Shown: one piece after another, positions 22,203 to 30,951 of the stretch
Position numbering within the stretch: the first letter of the stretch is position 1
Layout: each line of letters opens with the position of its first letter
Translations under genes and position numbers: made by a program
Assembly (NCBI RefSeq): GCF_003226555.1
Contig: NZ_QKQS01000003.1
Location: 124,001 to 188,000 of the forward strand
Reading direction: 5' to 3'
Source of the DNA: Rhodopseudomonas palustris
GTDB lineage: Bacteria; Pseudomonadota; Alphaproteobacteria; Rhizobiales; Xanthobacteraceae
DNA length: 64,000 nucleotides
Notes under the pieces: generated by a model
The model's database searches: none
Seen by the model: only the letters and a program-made list of their open reading frames with translations
Told to the model about the DNA's origin: nothing

Positions 22203-23738
22203 TTAATGCGGCGTCAACGTCGATGCGCGATTTTCTTCGACCTTCGGAGCGTCGCGGAAGGCTTCGACCATCAAAGGGTTTAGGCCGAGTTCTGCAAGTG
22301 CTTCACGAGCTCTGGAATTGTCCTGAGCACGGCCCGCGAGCCGATACCCGCTGAGGCGATCCGGCAGCGCTGTGAGCAGCGCGCCCTGGCCGAGCCGCTT
22401 TGCCCATTCCTGCAGGTCCTGAGCCAGGAAGCGATAGCCGCCCACCGACATCACGCCGGCTGGCGGCGCGGTGATGCAGACTGCACCGGTCGCGCGATCG
22501 AGCCGGGCCGCGTAGCCGGTGTCGACGAAGTCCGGCGGCGGCGCCATCGGGATGGAGCTGTTGAGCGGTGGCAGCGGCGCATAGGCCGCCAGCGTCACCA
22601 TCGGGCCGCGCAGTCCAAGCGTGCCCTTGGGCGTGATCAGGAGTTCGCCCGCGGTCGTGCCGCCGGCGCTGTTGCGGGGCGCCGTGTGCGGACCCGGCAT
22701 GATCGCCGCGGGGGTGCCGTCTGCCGCTCGCTGAGCGCCGAACAGTCCGGCTTCCCCGAACAGATAGAGGTCGGTGAACTTCGCCGGCGTGCCGATCCAG
22801 TTCGGACTGGAGGCGACCTGCTCGGGCGCCCGCCATAGCCCCACCACGCTCCGCAGCGATGGAGCCTCTGCCGACAGGCCGGCCTCGCCAAGCCGAAGCG
22901 CCAGCGGCGCCGGCGCCACCAGCGCCTGGCAGCCGAGATCGACCACCTGCCGTTCCAAGACTGCGTCGTCGAACGGGTGATGCAGCGCCAGCGTGCCGCC
23001 GCTCAGCAGCCACGTCACCATCGACGAGGCCAGCCCGGCGAACGAAGCCGGCGTCTGCGCCGACAGCAGCATTGCGCCCTGCGGGATCGCGCTTTCCAGG
23101 AAGACAGCCAGGCCGCCGGCGATCAGGTGCAGATGACTGCGCGGTATCGCGCGGACGCCATCGCCGGTGGTGTCGAACGTGATCACGGCCGCGCGCCGGG
23201 CTTCCTGCAGCCCGGGAGCCGGCGGCAACGCGGTCGAATCGGCCATTGCCATGTCGAGCGAGGCCATGCCCTCGGGCAGGTCGTCGCCGAAGCCGCAGAC
23301 ATGGCGGATCGAGAACGCTTCCGCCGCGGCGTTCATCGCGAGGTCGGAATGGCTGACGCCATCGATCCAGCGCGTCGACACGATGGCCCGCGCGCCGGTG
23401 CGGTTGAGCGCGGCGGTGAGGTCGGCATGGCGCCAGAGCTGCGGCAGCAGCGCAACCACGAGGCCGGCGCGATGCGCCGCCAGCACCGTCAGCGGAAACT
23501 CGATGGTGTTCGGCAGTTGCACCGCAATCACCGAATTGCTCGGCAGTCCGGCGGTGACGAAATGCGCGGAGAGCGCCGAGATGGCGCGGTCGGCCTCGGC
23601 ATAGGTCAGGCGGCGCGGCGGCTGGCCGGTGATGCGCTGCTTGTCCGGCGGGTCGATCAGCGCGATCGCATCGGGCTGGCGCGCCAGGGTGCGGCGAAAC
23701 AGTCCGTCGAGCGTCGGCGAGGTGTTGGGCTGGCTCAC
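22203..23738 (-). CDS. AMP-binding (acyl-CoA synthetase-like) protein, probably inactive
   Basis: This 511-aa homologue of the ANL adenylate-forming superfamily has an N-terminal domain that aligns by pattern (LTYAEADRAISALSAHF, AVQLPNTIEFPLTVLAAHRA). The phosphate-binding loop, normally TSGTTGxPKG, reads TFDTTGDGVRAIPRSH, lacking the Ser/Thr-Gly and Lys residues. The C-terminal hinge region is VDTGYAARLDRATGAVC then MSVGGYRF, and no conserved catalytic Lys can be placed near the end. Adenylation activity is therefore doubtful. Its start is 4 bases from the stop of the upstream solute-binding-protein gene, so it is in that operon. Confidence 0.8.
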   Translation of the reverse strand: MSQPNTSPTLDGLFRRTLARQPDAIALIDPPDKQRITGQPPRRLTYAEADRAISALSAHFVTAGLPSNSVIAVQLPNTIEFPLTVLAAHRAGLVVALLPQLWRHADLTAALNRTGARAIVSTRWIDGVSHSDLAMNAAAEAFSIRHVCGFGDDLPEGMASLDMAMADSTALPPAPGLQEARRAAVITFDTTGDGVRAIPRSHLHLIAGGLAVFLESAIPQGAMLLSAQTPASFAGLASSMVTWLLSGGTLALHHPFDDAVLERQVVDLGCQALVAPAPLALRLGEAGLSAEAPSLRSVVGLWRAPEQVASSPNWIGTPAKFTDLYLFGEAGLFGAQRAADGTPAAIMPGPHTAPRNSAGGTTAGELLITPKGTLGLRGPMVTLAAYAPLPPLNSSIPMAPPPDFVDTGYAARLDRATGAVCITAPPAGVMSVGGYRFLAQDLQEWAKRLGQGALLTALPDRLSGYRLAGRAQDNSRAREALAELGLNPLMVEAFRDAPKVEENRASTLTPH

Positions 23739-23742
23739 GGGA

Positions 23743-25617
23743 TCACCTCTGCGGCGGTTGCTGCGGCGCCGGCCGATACCACCAAGTTTCGGGAAGATAA
23801 CCCGTCAGGGCAGTGGCCTTGGGACGTTCTATCCGATTCCAGCGCGCGATCCATTGCTCGCGGATGCTGTACACAGGGACCACGTAGAACCCCGAGATCA
23901 GGACGCGATCGAGCGCCCGCACGGCATCGACGAAATCGGCGCGGTCGCGGGCGCGTAGCAGCGCGGCGATCATCGCGTCGATCGCCGGATCCTTGGCCCC
24001 CATGTAGTTGCGCGTGCCCGGCGTGTCGGCGGCGTCGCTGCCCCAATAGAACGACTGTTCGTTGCCCGGCGACAGCGACTGGTCCCAGCGGTTCGGGATC
24101 ATGTCGAAATCGTAGGCGAGGCGGCGCTGGTCGAACTGCACCGCATCAACCGCCCGGACCGACACCGTAATGCCGGCGCGCTTGAGATCGCGGGCGAAGG
24201 CCAGCGCGATCCGCTCCTGTTCGCGGGTCGTCACCAGCAACTCGAAGCCGAGCGGTTGGCCTGTGTCGCGCTTGCGCAGCACGGTGCCGTCCAGGTGGTA
24301 GCCCGCCTGTTGCAGCAGATCGAGGGCGCGGCGCAGACCTTTGCGATCGCGCCCCGAGCCGTCACTCGCCGGCAGCCGATAGGTGCCGTCGACAATGTCG
24401 GCGCGGAGCTGCGGCAGATACGGCTGCAACAGCTTGCGCTCGCCATCGTCGGCCGGGCGGCCATAGGCCGACAGCTCCGAACCGCCGAAGAACCCGGCGG
24501 AGCGGGTGTACAGGCCGAAGAAGTAGTTGCGGTTGATCCATTCGAAGTCGAACAGGTTGATGATCGCTTCGCGCACCCGGACGTCGGCGAAAACCGGCCG
24601 GCGGGTGTTGAACACCAGCGTGTCGGTCGGCTCCGGCGTGCCCGGCTTGATCGCATCGCGGATCACGTCGCCGCGTCGGGCCGCGGGGAAGTCGTAGCCT
24701 TCGCTCCAACGCAGCGGATCGGTCTCGACACGGAAGTCATAGAGACCGCGTTTGAACGCTTCGAACTGCGCATTGGACTCGCGGAAGTAATCGATCCGTA
24801 CCTCGTCGAAATTCCACAGGCCGCGGTTGATCGGCAGATCCCGGCCCCAATAGTTCGGGTCGCGGGTGAGGGTGACGCTGGTGCCCGCGTCGACGTGGGT
24901 GACGCGGTAGGGTCCGGAACCCAGCGGCGGTTTCAGTGAGGTTTCCTCGAAGCTGTTGGGATCGACTGCGTGGCGCGGCAGCACCGGCATCAGGCCGAGG
25001 ATCAGCGGCAGCTCGCGATCCCGCGCGCCGCCGAAATCGAACCGGACGGTGAGGGGATCCAGGGCCTCGGCGCGGGCGACCTTGCCGTAATACAGCCGGT
25101 GGTTCGGCCTGCCTTTGTCGCGCAACAGCCGCCAGGAGAACAGCACGTCCTCGGCCGTCACCGGCTTGCCGTCCGAGAATCTGGCGCGTGGATCGATCCG
25201 GAACGTGACATAGCTGCGGACATCGTCGGTCTCGACCGAACGCGCGAGCAGTCCGTACAGGGTGAACGGTTCGTCTTGGCCGCGCGCCAGCAGGCTCTCG
25301 ATCACGTAGCCGCGCATCTGCTGCACCGCGATGCCCTTAACGATCAGCGGATTGAGACTGTCGAAGGCGCCGACCACGCTGGCGACCATCCGGCCGCCCT
25401 TGGGCGCATCCGGATTCACATAGGGCATTGCGGTAAAGTCCGCCGGTTGGGCCGGCTTGCCGTGCATCGCGATGGCGTGGCTGACGATTCCGGGGGCAGG
25501 GGACGGCTCGGCGCCGGCCTCCGTCACGCCGGCGACACATCCTACGCCGATCGCCAGCACGGTGATGAACGCCCTGACCCGGCGGATGTAGTGTTGATTT
25601 GATTCGGCGTGTCTCAC
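23743..25617 (-). CDS. Family 5 extracellular solute-binding protein (oligopeptide-type ABC importer)
   Basis: This periplasmic peptide-binding protein of the SBP_bac_5 family has 624 aa from the GTG at 25617. A signal peptide is visible (RRVRAFITVLAIGVG to EAGAEP). Typical features are FRIDPRARFSDGKPVTAEDVLFSW, LGSGPYRV and the late FDMIPNRWDQSLSPGNEQSFYWGS. A TTG at 25692 would add 25 residues before the signal peptide and has no better ribosome-binding site. No permease or ATPase gene is adjacent, so it is an orphan binding protein or works with a transporter elsewhere. It heads an operon with the two degenerate-enzyme genes. Confidence 0.88.
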   Translation of the reverse strand: MRHAESNQHYIRRVRAFITVLAIGVGCVAGVTEAGAEPSPAPGIVSHAIAMHGKPAQPADFTAMPYVNPDAPKGGRMVASVVGAFDSLNPLIVKGIAVQQMRGYVIESLLARGQDEPFTLYGLLARSVETDDVRSYVTFRIDPRARFSDGKPVTAEDVLFSWRLLRDKGRPNHRLYYGKVARAEALDPLTVRFDFGGARDRELPLILGLMPVLPRHAVDPNSFEETSLKPPLGSGPYRVTHVDAGTSVTLTRDPNYWGRDLPINRGLWNFDEVRIDYFRESNAQFEAFKRGLYDFRVETDPLRWSEGYDFPAARRGDVIRDAIKPGTPEPTDTLVFNTRRPVFADVRVREAIINLFDFEWINRNYFFGLYTRSAGFFGGSELSAYGRPADDGERKLLQPYLPQLRADIVDGTYRLPASDGSGRDRKGLRRALDLLQQAGYHLDGTVLRKRDTGQPLGFELLVTTREQERIALAFARDLKRAGITVSVRAVDAVQFDQRRLAYDFDMIPNRWDQSLSPGNEQSFYWGSDAADTPGTRNYMGAKDPAIDAMIAALLRARDRADFVDAVRALDRVLISGFYVVPVYSIREQWIARWNRIERPKATALTGYLPETWWYRPAPQQPPQR

Positions 25618-25833
25618 ACCGCGTTTTTTACCACATTGACGCGGGGAAACCGGTGCCCGAGGATTGTTGCCATTGATCTTTTCGTTCGCCAATGTATTGA
25701 AGGCGGGCAGTCGATGTTGCCCACCGGCTCGTCACGTAACCGCCTCAATTGGCACCGAGACAGCGGCCAACGGCCGAATGTCGCTCCCGCGTCGCGGTTG
25801 GGGTGCGCGACCGTTTCAGAAAGGGTTTTCCGA

Positions 25834-26565
25834 ATGAAGTCTTGCAACTTGGTCGCGTCGGCCGGGCTGCGCGGGCGAGCCTTCGCCCTGCTGGCAGCGA
25901 CCGCGTTCGCCGCGCTGACCGTCGCCCCCGTCGCGCAGGCTCAGCAGCCGGCCAAGGGGGCCCCGAAAGCCGCTCAGAAGAACGCTCCGGCCCCGGCTCA
26001 GCAGGCGCCCGCGCAGGGCGAGCAGCAGCAGCAGGTTCAGCTGATCTACGCGCCCTGGACCAAGTTCTGTCTCAAGGGCCAGGACGCCAACGCCAAGCAG
26101 GTGTGTTTCACCGGCAAGGATGGCCGTATCGAATCCGGTCAGCCGGTGATTGCTGCAGTGATCATCGAACCGGAAGGCGAGCCGAAGAAGATCCTGCGCG
26201 TGACCTTGCCGCTCGGCATGCAGCTCGTGCACGGCACGCGCATCATCGTCGACAGCAACGCGCCGCTGCAGAGCCCTTACGTGATCTGCTTCGCCAACGG
26301 CTGTATGTCGGACTACGAAGCCACGCCCGAGCTGATCAATCAGCTCAAGAAGGGCCAGAACCTGATCGTGCAGGCGATCAACTCCAACGGCTCGCCGTTG
26401 ACGCTGCCGCTGCCGCTGGCCGAATTCGCCAAGGCCTATGACGGCCCGCCGACCGACCCGAAGCAGTTCGAAGAGACCCAGAAGAAGCTGCAGGAAGAGC
26501 TGCAGAAGCGCGCCGAAGAGCAGCGCAAGAAGCTGGAAGCTCAGGCTCCGGCCGGCGCCAAGTAA
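25834..26565 (+). CDS. IalB-like (invasion-associated locus B) secreted protein
   Basis: This 243-aa protein has a signal peptide (FALLAATAFAALTVAPVAQA) and a Pro/Ala/Gln-rich spacer, then the IalB fold: YAPWTKFCLKG, QVCFTGKDGR, LPLGMQLVHGTRIIVD, and YVICFANGCMSDYEAT. The four cysteines form two likely disulfides. An unusual 35-residue, highly charged helical tail (EETQKKLQEELQKRAEEQRK) should form a coiled coil. AAGGG precedes the ATG. It is monocistronic, with a strong terminator behind it. The name reflects family history in Bartonella and says nothing about virulence here. Confidence 0.88.
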   Translation: MKSCNLVASAGLRGRAFALLAATAFAALTVAPVAQAQQPAKGAPKAAQKNAPAPAQQAPAQGEQQQQVQLIYAPWTKFCLKGQDANAKQVCFTGKDGRIESGQPVIAAVIIEPEGEPKKILRVTLPLGMQLVHGTRIIVDSNAPLQSPYVICFANGCMSDYEATPELINQLKKGQNLIVQAINSNGSPLTLPLPLAEFAKAYDGPPTDPKQFEETQKKLQEELQKRAEEQRKKLEAQAPAGAK

Positions 26566-26589
26566 CGCGTTAGAGTTATCTCGATATGC

Positions 26590-26619
26590 AAAGGGCGCCC
26601 CGGTCGGTGGGCGCCCTTT
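26590..26619 (+). terminator. Rho-independent terminator of the ialB-like gene
   Basis: AAAGGGCGCCC (26590-26600) pairs perfectly with GGGCGCCCTTT (26609-26619) across an 8-base loop, 24 bases after the stop, followed by GTCTT. Confidence 0.85.
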
Positions 26620-26673
26620 GTCTTGCTAGGTGGCTGAGCCGATATCGCGGGCGCAGACTCTCTGCGCCGACAG

Positions 26674-27006
26674 CTAGTTCAGCGACGGATTGCGCGGCCG
26701 GTAGCCGCCGGACTTGTCCTTGACGAAGATCTCGGCGACCTGGGAGTGCCGGATCGGCTCGCCGGAGTCGTCGGGCAACAGATTTTGCTCCGACACGTAG
26801 GCGACGTATTCCGACTCCGCGTTCTCCGCCAGCAGGTGATAGAACGGTTGGTCCTTGCTCGGCCGCACTTCTTCGGGGATCGCCAGCCACCATTCTTCGG
26901 TGTTGGCGAATTCCGGATCGATGTCGAACACCACCCCACGGAACGAGAAGATCCGGTGGCGGACGATCTGGCCGATCTGAAATTTTGCGGTTCGCGTTTT
27001 GATCAT
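26674..27006 (-). CDS. hspQ: Heat shock protein HspQ (DUF525/YccV-like hemimethylated-DNA-binding family)
   Basis: This 110-aa protein matches HspQ in length and pattern: KFQIGQIVRHRIFSFRGVVF at the N terminus, DPEFANTEEWW, then QPFYHLLAENAESEYVAYVS. HspQ is a small protein linked to Lon specificity and DnaA turnover in enterobacteria. An upstream ATG at 27108 would add 34 non-homologous residues, so the ATG at 27006 was chosen. It is divergent from the AEC transporter gene. Confidence 0.92.
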   Translation of the reverse strand: MIKTRTAKFQIGQIVRHRIFSFRGVVFDIDPEFANTEEWWLAIPEEVRPSKDQPFYHLLAENAESEYVAYVSEQNLLPDDSGEPIRHSQVAEIFVKDKSGGYRPRNPSLN

Positions 27007-27129
27007 CGGAGTCGGATAGACCAGCTTGGCGGCGGACGCTAGTGGTAAACCGGAGACTCTGCTCCGCGGTGGCCGACCCGGGGTTTCCCTGATACCGCAC
27101 GGTTCCACGCTACGCCTGCCGCAGCCCGT

Positions 27130-28086
27130 ATGATCGACATTCTCAATCTCGCCCTGCCGTATTTTGGTCTGATCTTCGTCGGCTTCGCCTGCGGACGCTG
27201 GAAGAAGCTGCCCGAGGCCGGCTTGGTCTGGATGAATTTCTTCCTGGTGTTCGTGTCGTTGCCGGCCTTGTTCTTTCGGATCATGTCGAAGACGCCGTTC
27301 GAGGAACTCAACAACCTGCCGTTCGTGCTGGCGACCACGCTGGCGACCGCGATTGCCTTCTTCCTGTCGGGGCTGATCGGGCGGGCGATCGGCAAGCTAT
27401 CGATGCGCGAGGCGACGATGGCGGCGCTGTCGGGCGGTTACGGCAATATCGGCTACATGGGCCCGGGCCTGGCGCTGGCGGTGCTCGGCACGCAGGCGGC
27501 GGCGCCGACCGCGCTGATCTTCTGTTTCGACACCATCTTTCTGTTTTCGATCGTGCCGCTCGGGATGGCGCTCACCGCCGCCGACAAGCGGCCGCTGATC
27601 CCCACCATCCTGGCGGTGCTGCGAGAGATCCTGCTGCATCCGCTGATCGTGGCCGCTTATTGCGGAGCGGCGGCGGCCGCGTTCCATGTCGAGCTGCCGG
27701 TCGCGGTCGACAAGATGCTGTTGTTCCTGCAGAACGCCGCCGCACCGGTGGCGCTGTTCACGCTCGGTGTCACCGTGGCGCTGCGGCCGTTCGGCCGGGT
27801 GCCGTGGGAGATCCCGAGCCTGGTGGCAGTCAAGCTGCTGCTGCACCCGGTGATCGTGTTCGGCCTGGTGCTGGCGTTCGGACCGTTCTCGCCGGAATGG
27901 GCCGCGACCGCGGTGCTGATGGCGTCACTGCCGCCGGCGCTGAACGTGTTCGTGATCGCCCGGCAGTACAATACCTGGGTCGAGCCGGCGTCGGTCGCGG
28001 TGCTGATCGGGACGTTCGTGTCGGTGGTGACGCTCACCACCGTGATGTGGCTGATCCGGACCGGCCAGATCCCGTTTCCCGGGTAG
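27130..28086 (+). CDS. AEC (auxin efflux carrier) family transporter
   Basis: This 318-aa integral membrane protein has about ten predicted helices in two halves. Family features are the N-terminal LPYFGLIFVGFACGRWKKLP, the GGYGNIGYMGPGLALAVLG segment, and the C-terminal half with LLLHPVIVFGLVLAF and ASLPPALNVFVIARQYN. Bacterial members export or import small organic acids; the substrate here is unknown. It is convergent with the UbiH-type gene, with only 4 bases between the stops. Confidence 0.9.
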   Translation: MIDILNLALPYFGLIFVGFACGRWKKLPEAGLVWMNFFLVFVSLPALFFRIMSKTPFEELNNLPFVLATTLATAIAFFLSGLIGRAIGKLSMREATMAALSGGYGNIGYMGPGLALAVLGTQAAAPTALIFCFDTIFLFSIVPLGMALTAADKRPLIPTILAVLREILLHPLIVAAYCGAAAAAFHVELPVAVDKMLLFLQNAAAPVALFTLGVTVALRPFGRVPWEIPSLVAVKLLLHPVIVFGLVLAFGPFSPEWAATAVLMASLPPALNVFVIARQYNTWVEPASVAVLIGTFVSVVTLTTVMWLIRTGQIPFPG

Positions 28087-28090
28087 GGCG

Positions 28091-29287
28091 TCAGATCGAG
28101 CGCCAGAACGGCGACAGCCCCTCGCGCATCGCGAAACGGCGCAGCGGGCCCACCGCCCCGAGCAGGTGCATCCCCGCCGCCCGCACCACCTGCACCGGCA
28201 ACAGGCCGCTGAGCAGGGTGCGGTTGGCGATGTCGATCGCCGCGGTGCGAGTGGCGATATCGGGGCCGCGGCTGCGGCCGTAGCGGGCCAGGACGGCAGC
28301 CGAGCCGATGTCGGCACCGGACTCGATCGATTCACGGACGATCTCGGCGAGATCGCCGGCGTCCCGCAGGCCCATGTTCAGCCCCTGCGCGCCGATCGGC
28401 GGCACCACGTGGGCGGCCTCGCCGACGAGCGCAATGCGATTCTGCGCGTAAGCCGCGGGCTTCTCGATCGCCAGCGGAAACAGATTGCGGCCGGGCTCGA
28501 CCGTCATCTTGCCGTAGATCGACTGCGATTGCTTTTCCGCGGACGCCGACAGTTCGTCGTCGGACAGGGCCATCAGGCGCTGCGCTTCTTTCGGCGATGC
28601 CACCCAGACGATGCTCATCCGCTTGCCGGGCAGCGGCACGAACACGCAAGGCCCTTCTTTGGTGTGGAATTCAGTGGAGGCGTTGTCGTGAGAGCGAGCG
28701 GTCTTGACGTTGAAAGTGAGTGCGGACTGGTGTAGCGCGCGGCTGCTCACTTTGATGCCCGCAGCCTCGCGACACTGCGACTGCCGTCCATCGGCCCCGA
28801 CGACCAGCGTCGCGGACAGCATCGCGCCGCTGCGCAGCCGCACGATCGCTTCCTCGTCGCCCGGGACAACGCCAGCCGCTTCGTCGTCGAAGCGTTCGAG
28901 GTTCGACAGTTCGGCTGCGCGTTCTTCCAGCGCGACCAGGAGCGCGCGGTTCTCGATATTGTAGCCGAACGCATCCATGCCGATCTCGTCGGACGCGAAC
29001 TTGACCTCGGGCGCGCGGATCAGCCGCCCGGTATCGTCGACCAGCCGCATCGCCCGCAGCGCTGCGGCTTTCCCCGAGCAACGCCGCCAGACATCGAGCC
29101 GGTCGAGGATATCGATCGAATCGCCGAGCAGGGCCGTGGTCCGGTTGTCGCCATAAGGCACTTGTCGGGCGACCAGGGCGGTGATCGCGCCGGTGTCGGC
29201 AAGCGCGATGGCGGCGGTGAGGCCGGCGGGGCCGCCGCCGACCACGATGGCGTCGTAACTGTTGGGCTCGAGCAGGCTCTGGGTCAT
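28091..29287 (-). CDS. UbiH/UbiF/Coq6-type FAD-dependent monooxygenase
   Basis: This 398-aa class A flavoprotein hydroxylase is probably for ubiquinone ring hydroxylation. It has the FAD dinucleotide motif AIVVGGGPAGLTAAIALAD at the N terminus, VVGADGRQS (DG motif), and RIALVGEAAHVVPPIGAQGL near residue 295; the usual GDAAH reads GEAAH, a conservative change. The ATG at 29287 was chosen because it directly precedes the Rossmann strand; an upstream ATG at 29443 adds 52 unrelated residues. It is convergent with the AEC gene and divergent from pcs. Confidence 0.87.
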   Translation of the reverse strand: MTQSLLEPNSYDAIVVGGGPAGLTAAIALADTGAITALVARQVPYGDNRTTALLGDSIDILDRLDVWRRCSGKAAALRAMRLVDDTGRLIRAPEVKFASDEIGMDAFGYNIENRALLVALEERAAELSNLERFDDEAAGVVPGDEEAIVRLRSGAMLSATLVVGADGRQSQCREAAGIKVSSRALHQSALTFNVKTARSHDNASTEFHTKEGPCVFVPLPGKRMSIVWVASPKEAQRLMALSDDELSASAEKQSQSIYGKMTVEPGRNLFPLAIEKPAAYAQNRIALVGEAAHVVPPIGAQGLNMGLRDAGDLAEIVRESIESGADIGSAAVLARYGRSRGPDIATRTAAIDIANRTLLSGLLPVQVVRAAGMHLLGAVGPLRRFAMREGLSPFWRSI

Positions 29288-29419
29288 GCCGCGACAATTG
29301 CGCCGGCCCGCGGCGATTTCAAGTCCGCTGCGAAACATTAACGGTTTGGGTCCTGTGCGCGACCGAACGCCGCAACTGAGTGTGCAGACGGGGATCCAAC
29401 CTGATATGCACGACGTTCG

Positions 29420-30152
29420 ATGACACCGCAGGACCCTCCGCAACCGCCGCCCGGATCGGGCTCACGCCGCGCCGCCGCGCTCGGCGTGCACCTGTTCACG
29501 GCCGCCGGGGCTGCGATCGCGCTGCTCGCTTTGCTCGAAGCGGTCCGCCAGCATTGGGCCGGAATGTTCGCCTGGCTTGGGCTTGCTGCTGGTCGATGCG
29601 ATCGACGGCCCCTTGGCGCGGCGCCTGGACGTCGCGCGGATGCAGCCGCAATGGTCGGGCGACGTGCTCGATCTGGTGGTCGATTTCCTCACTTACGTGT
29701 TCGTGCCGGCCTATGCGATCACCGCGAGCGGCTTGCTGCTACCGATCGCGGCACCGCTGCTCGGCGTCGGCATCGTGATCAGTTCGGCGATGTACTTCGC
29801 CGACCGCCGGATGAAGACCGAAGACAATCATTTCCGCGGCTTTCCGGCGCTGTGGAACGCCGCCGCGTTCTATCTGTTCCTGCTGCACCCGCCGGCGATC
29901 GTCGGCAGCCTCGGAATAGCAGCCTTGATCGTTCTGACTTTCGTGCCGCTTCGTGTGGTGCATCCGGTGCGTGTGACCCGGCTGCGCGCTTTGACCTTGG
30001 CGTTGGTTGCGCTGTGGGCGGTGCTGGCTGCGGTTGCGATCGTCCGCGACTTCGAGGTCGCGCTCCCGGTGACGATCGCGCTGTGTGCGATCGCCCTGTA
30101 CGTCTGTTTTGCCGATAGTGTCATCCGCCTCTTCCAACGAGCCCCCCGATGA
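29420..30152 (+). pseudogene. pcs: Phosphatidylcholine synthase-like gene with a frameshift
   Basis: The N terminus (MTPQDPPQPPP then AALGVHLFTAAGAAIALLAL, ending MFAWLGLA) lies in one frame. The CDP-alcohol phosphotransferase motif (VDAIDGPLARRLDVARMQ, then GDVLDLVVD) and the rest lie in another, joined at about 29585. The break reads CTTGCTGCTGGTC; restoring GC to give CTT GCG CTG CTG GTC recovers the family sequence LGLALLVD, so a 2-base loss from a GCGC is the simplest reading. Pcs condenses CDP-diacylglycerol with choline. As written the enzyme is broken unless this is a sequencing error. Its last codons overlap the terC-like start. Confidence 0.8.
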
Positions 30153-30871
30153 TCGAACTGTTATCCAGTCCCGAAGCCTGGGCCGCGCTGCTCACCCTGA
30201 CGGCGCTCGAAATTGTCCTCGGCATCGACAACGTCATCTTCCTGTCCGTCCTGGTGTCGCGGATACCCGAGCCGCGGGCGACGCGGGCGCGGCAGATTGG
30301 TCTCGCGCTGGCGCTGGTGTTCCGCCTGTTGCTGCTGAGCGTGCTGGTGTGGCTGATCGGACTGACCACACCGGTGTTCAGCATCGCCGACAAGGCGTTC
30401 TCCTGGCGCGACATCATTCTGATCCTAGGCGGCCTGTTTCTGATCGCCAAGGCGACCCACGAGATTCACGCCGAAGTCGAGGCCAGGGACGGCGAGGCGC
30501 AGACCTCCGTCGCCGATCGGGCGTTTTTTTGGGTGATCGTGCAGATCGTGGTCGTCGACCTGGTGTTTTCGATCGACTCGATCATCACCGCGATCGGCAT
30601 GGCCCAGGACATCGAGATCATGGTCGCCGCGGTGCTGATCGCGATGGCGGTGATGTACGTCTCATCCGGGCCTGTGGCGCGATTCGTCTCCGAACATCCG
30701 ACCACCAAGATGCTGGCGCTGGCGTTCCTGGTGCTGATCGGCGTGGCGCTGGTGGCGGACGGGTTCGCCTTCCACATCCCGCGCGGCTACGTCTACTTCG
30801 CGATCCTGTTCTCGGCGGCGGTGGAGTTCTTCAACGTGCTCGCCAAGCGCAACCGGCTGAAGCCGCGGTGA
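30149..30871 (+). CDS. TerC/YjbE family membrane protein (probable metal exporter)
   Basis: This 240-aa protein has seven predicted helices. It has the TerC hallmarks LEIVLGIDNVIFLSVL (helix 1) and VDLVFSIDSIITAIGM (mid-protein); the acidic residues in these helices are proposed to bind Mn2+. TerC/YceF/YkoY proteins have been linked to manganese export. The ATG overlaps the pcs stop (ATGATC around 30149), so it is translationally coupled to the frameshifted gene. There is no room for a yybP-ykoY riboswitch immediately upstream. Confidence 0.9.
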   Translation: MIELLSSPEAWAALLTLTALEIVLGIDNVIFLSVLVSRIPEPRATRARQIGLALALVFRLLLLSVLVWLIGLTTPVFSIADKAFSWRDIILILGGLFLIAKATHEIHAEVEARDGEAQTSVADRAFFWVIVQIVVVDLVFSIDSIITAIGMAQDIEIMVAAVLIAMAVMYVSSGPVARFVSEHPTTKMLALAFLVLIGVALVADGFAFHIPRGYVYFAILFSAAVEFFNVLAKRNRLKPR

Positions 30872-30951
30872 GCGGCCGGCCGCCGCCGGCCGGTTGACAA
30901 CACCGGGGCGATGGCTTTCGGTGACGCTCAGATGAGACCGAGGGGACGAGA

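Noticed and set aside
29900-30149. yybP-ykoY manganese riboswitch for the terC-like gene
   Set aside because: The upstream DNA is coding sequence of pcs right up to an overlapping start codon.
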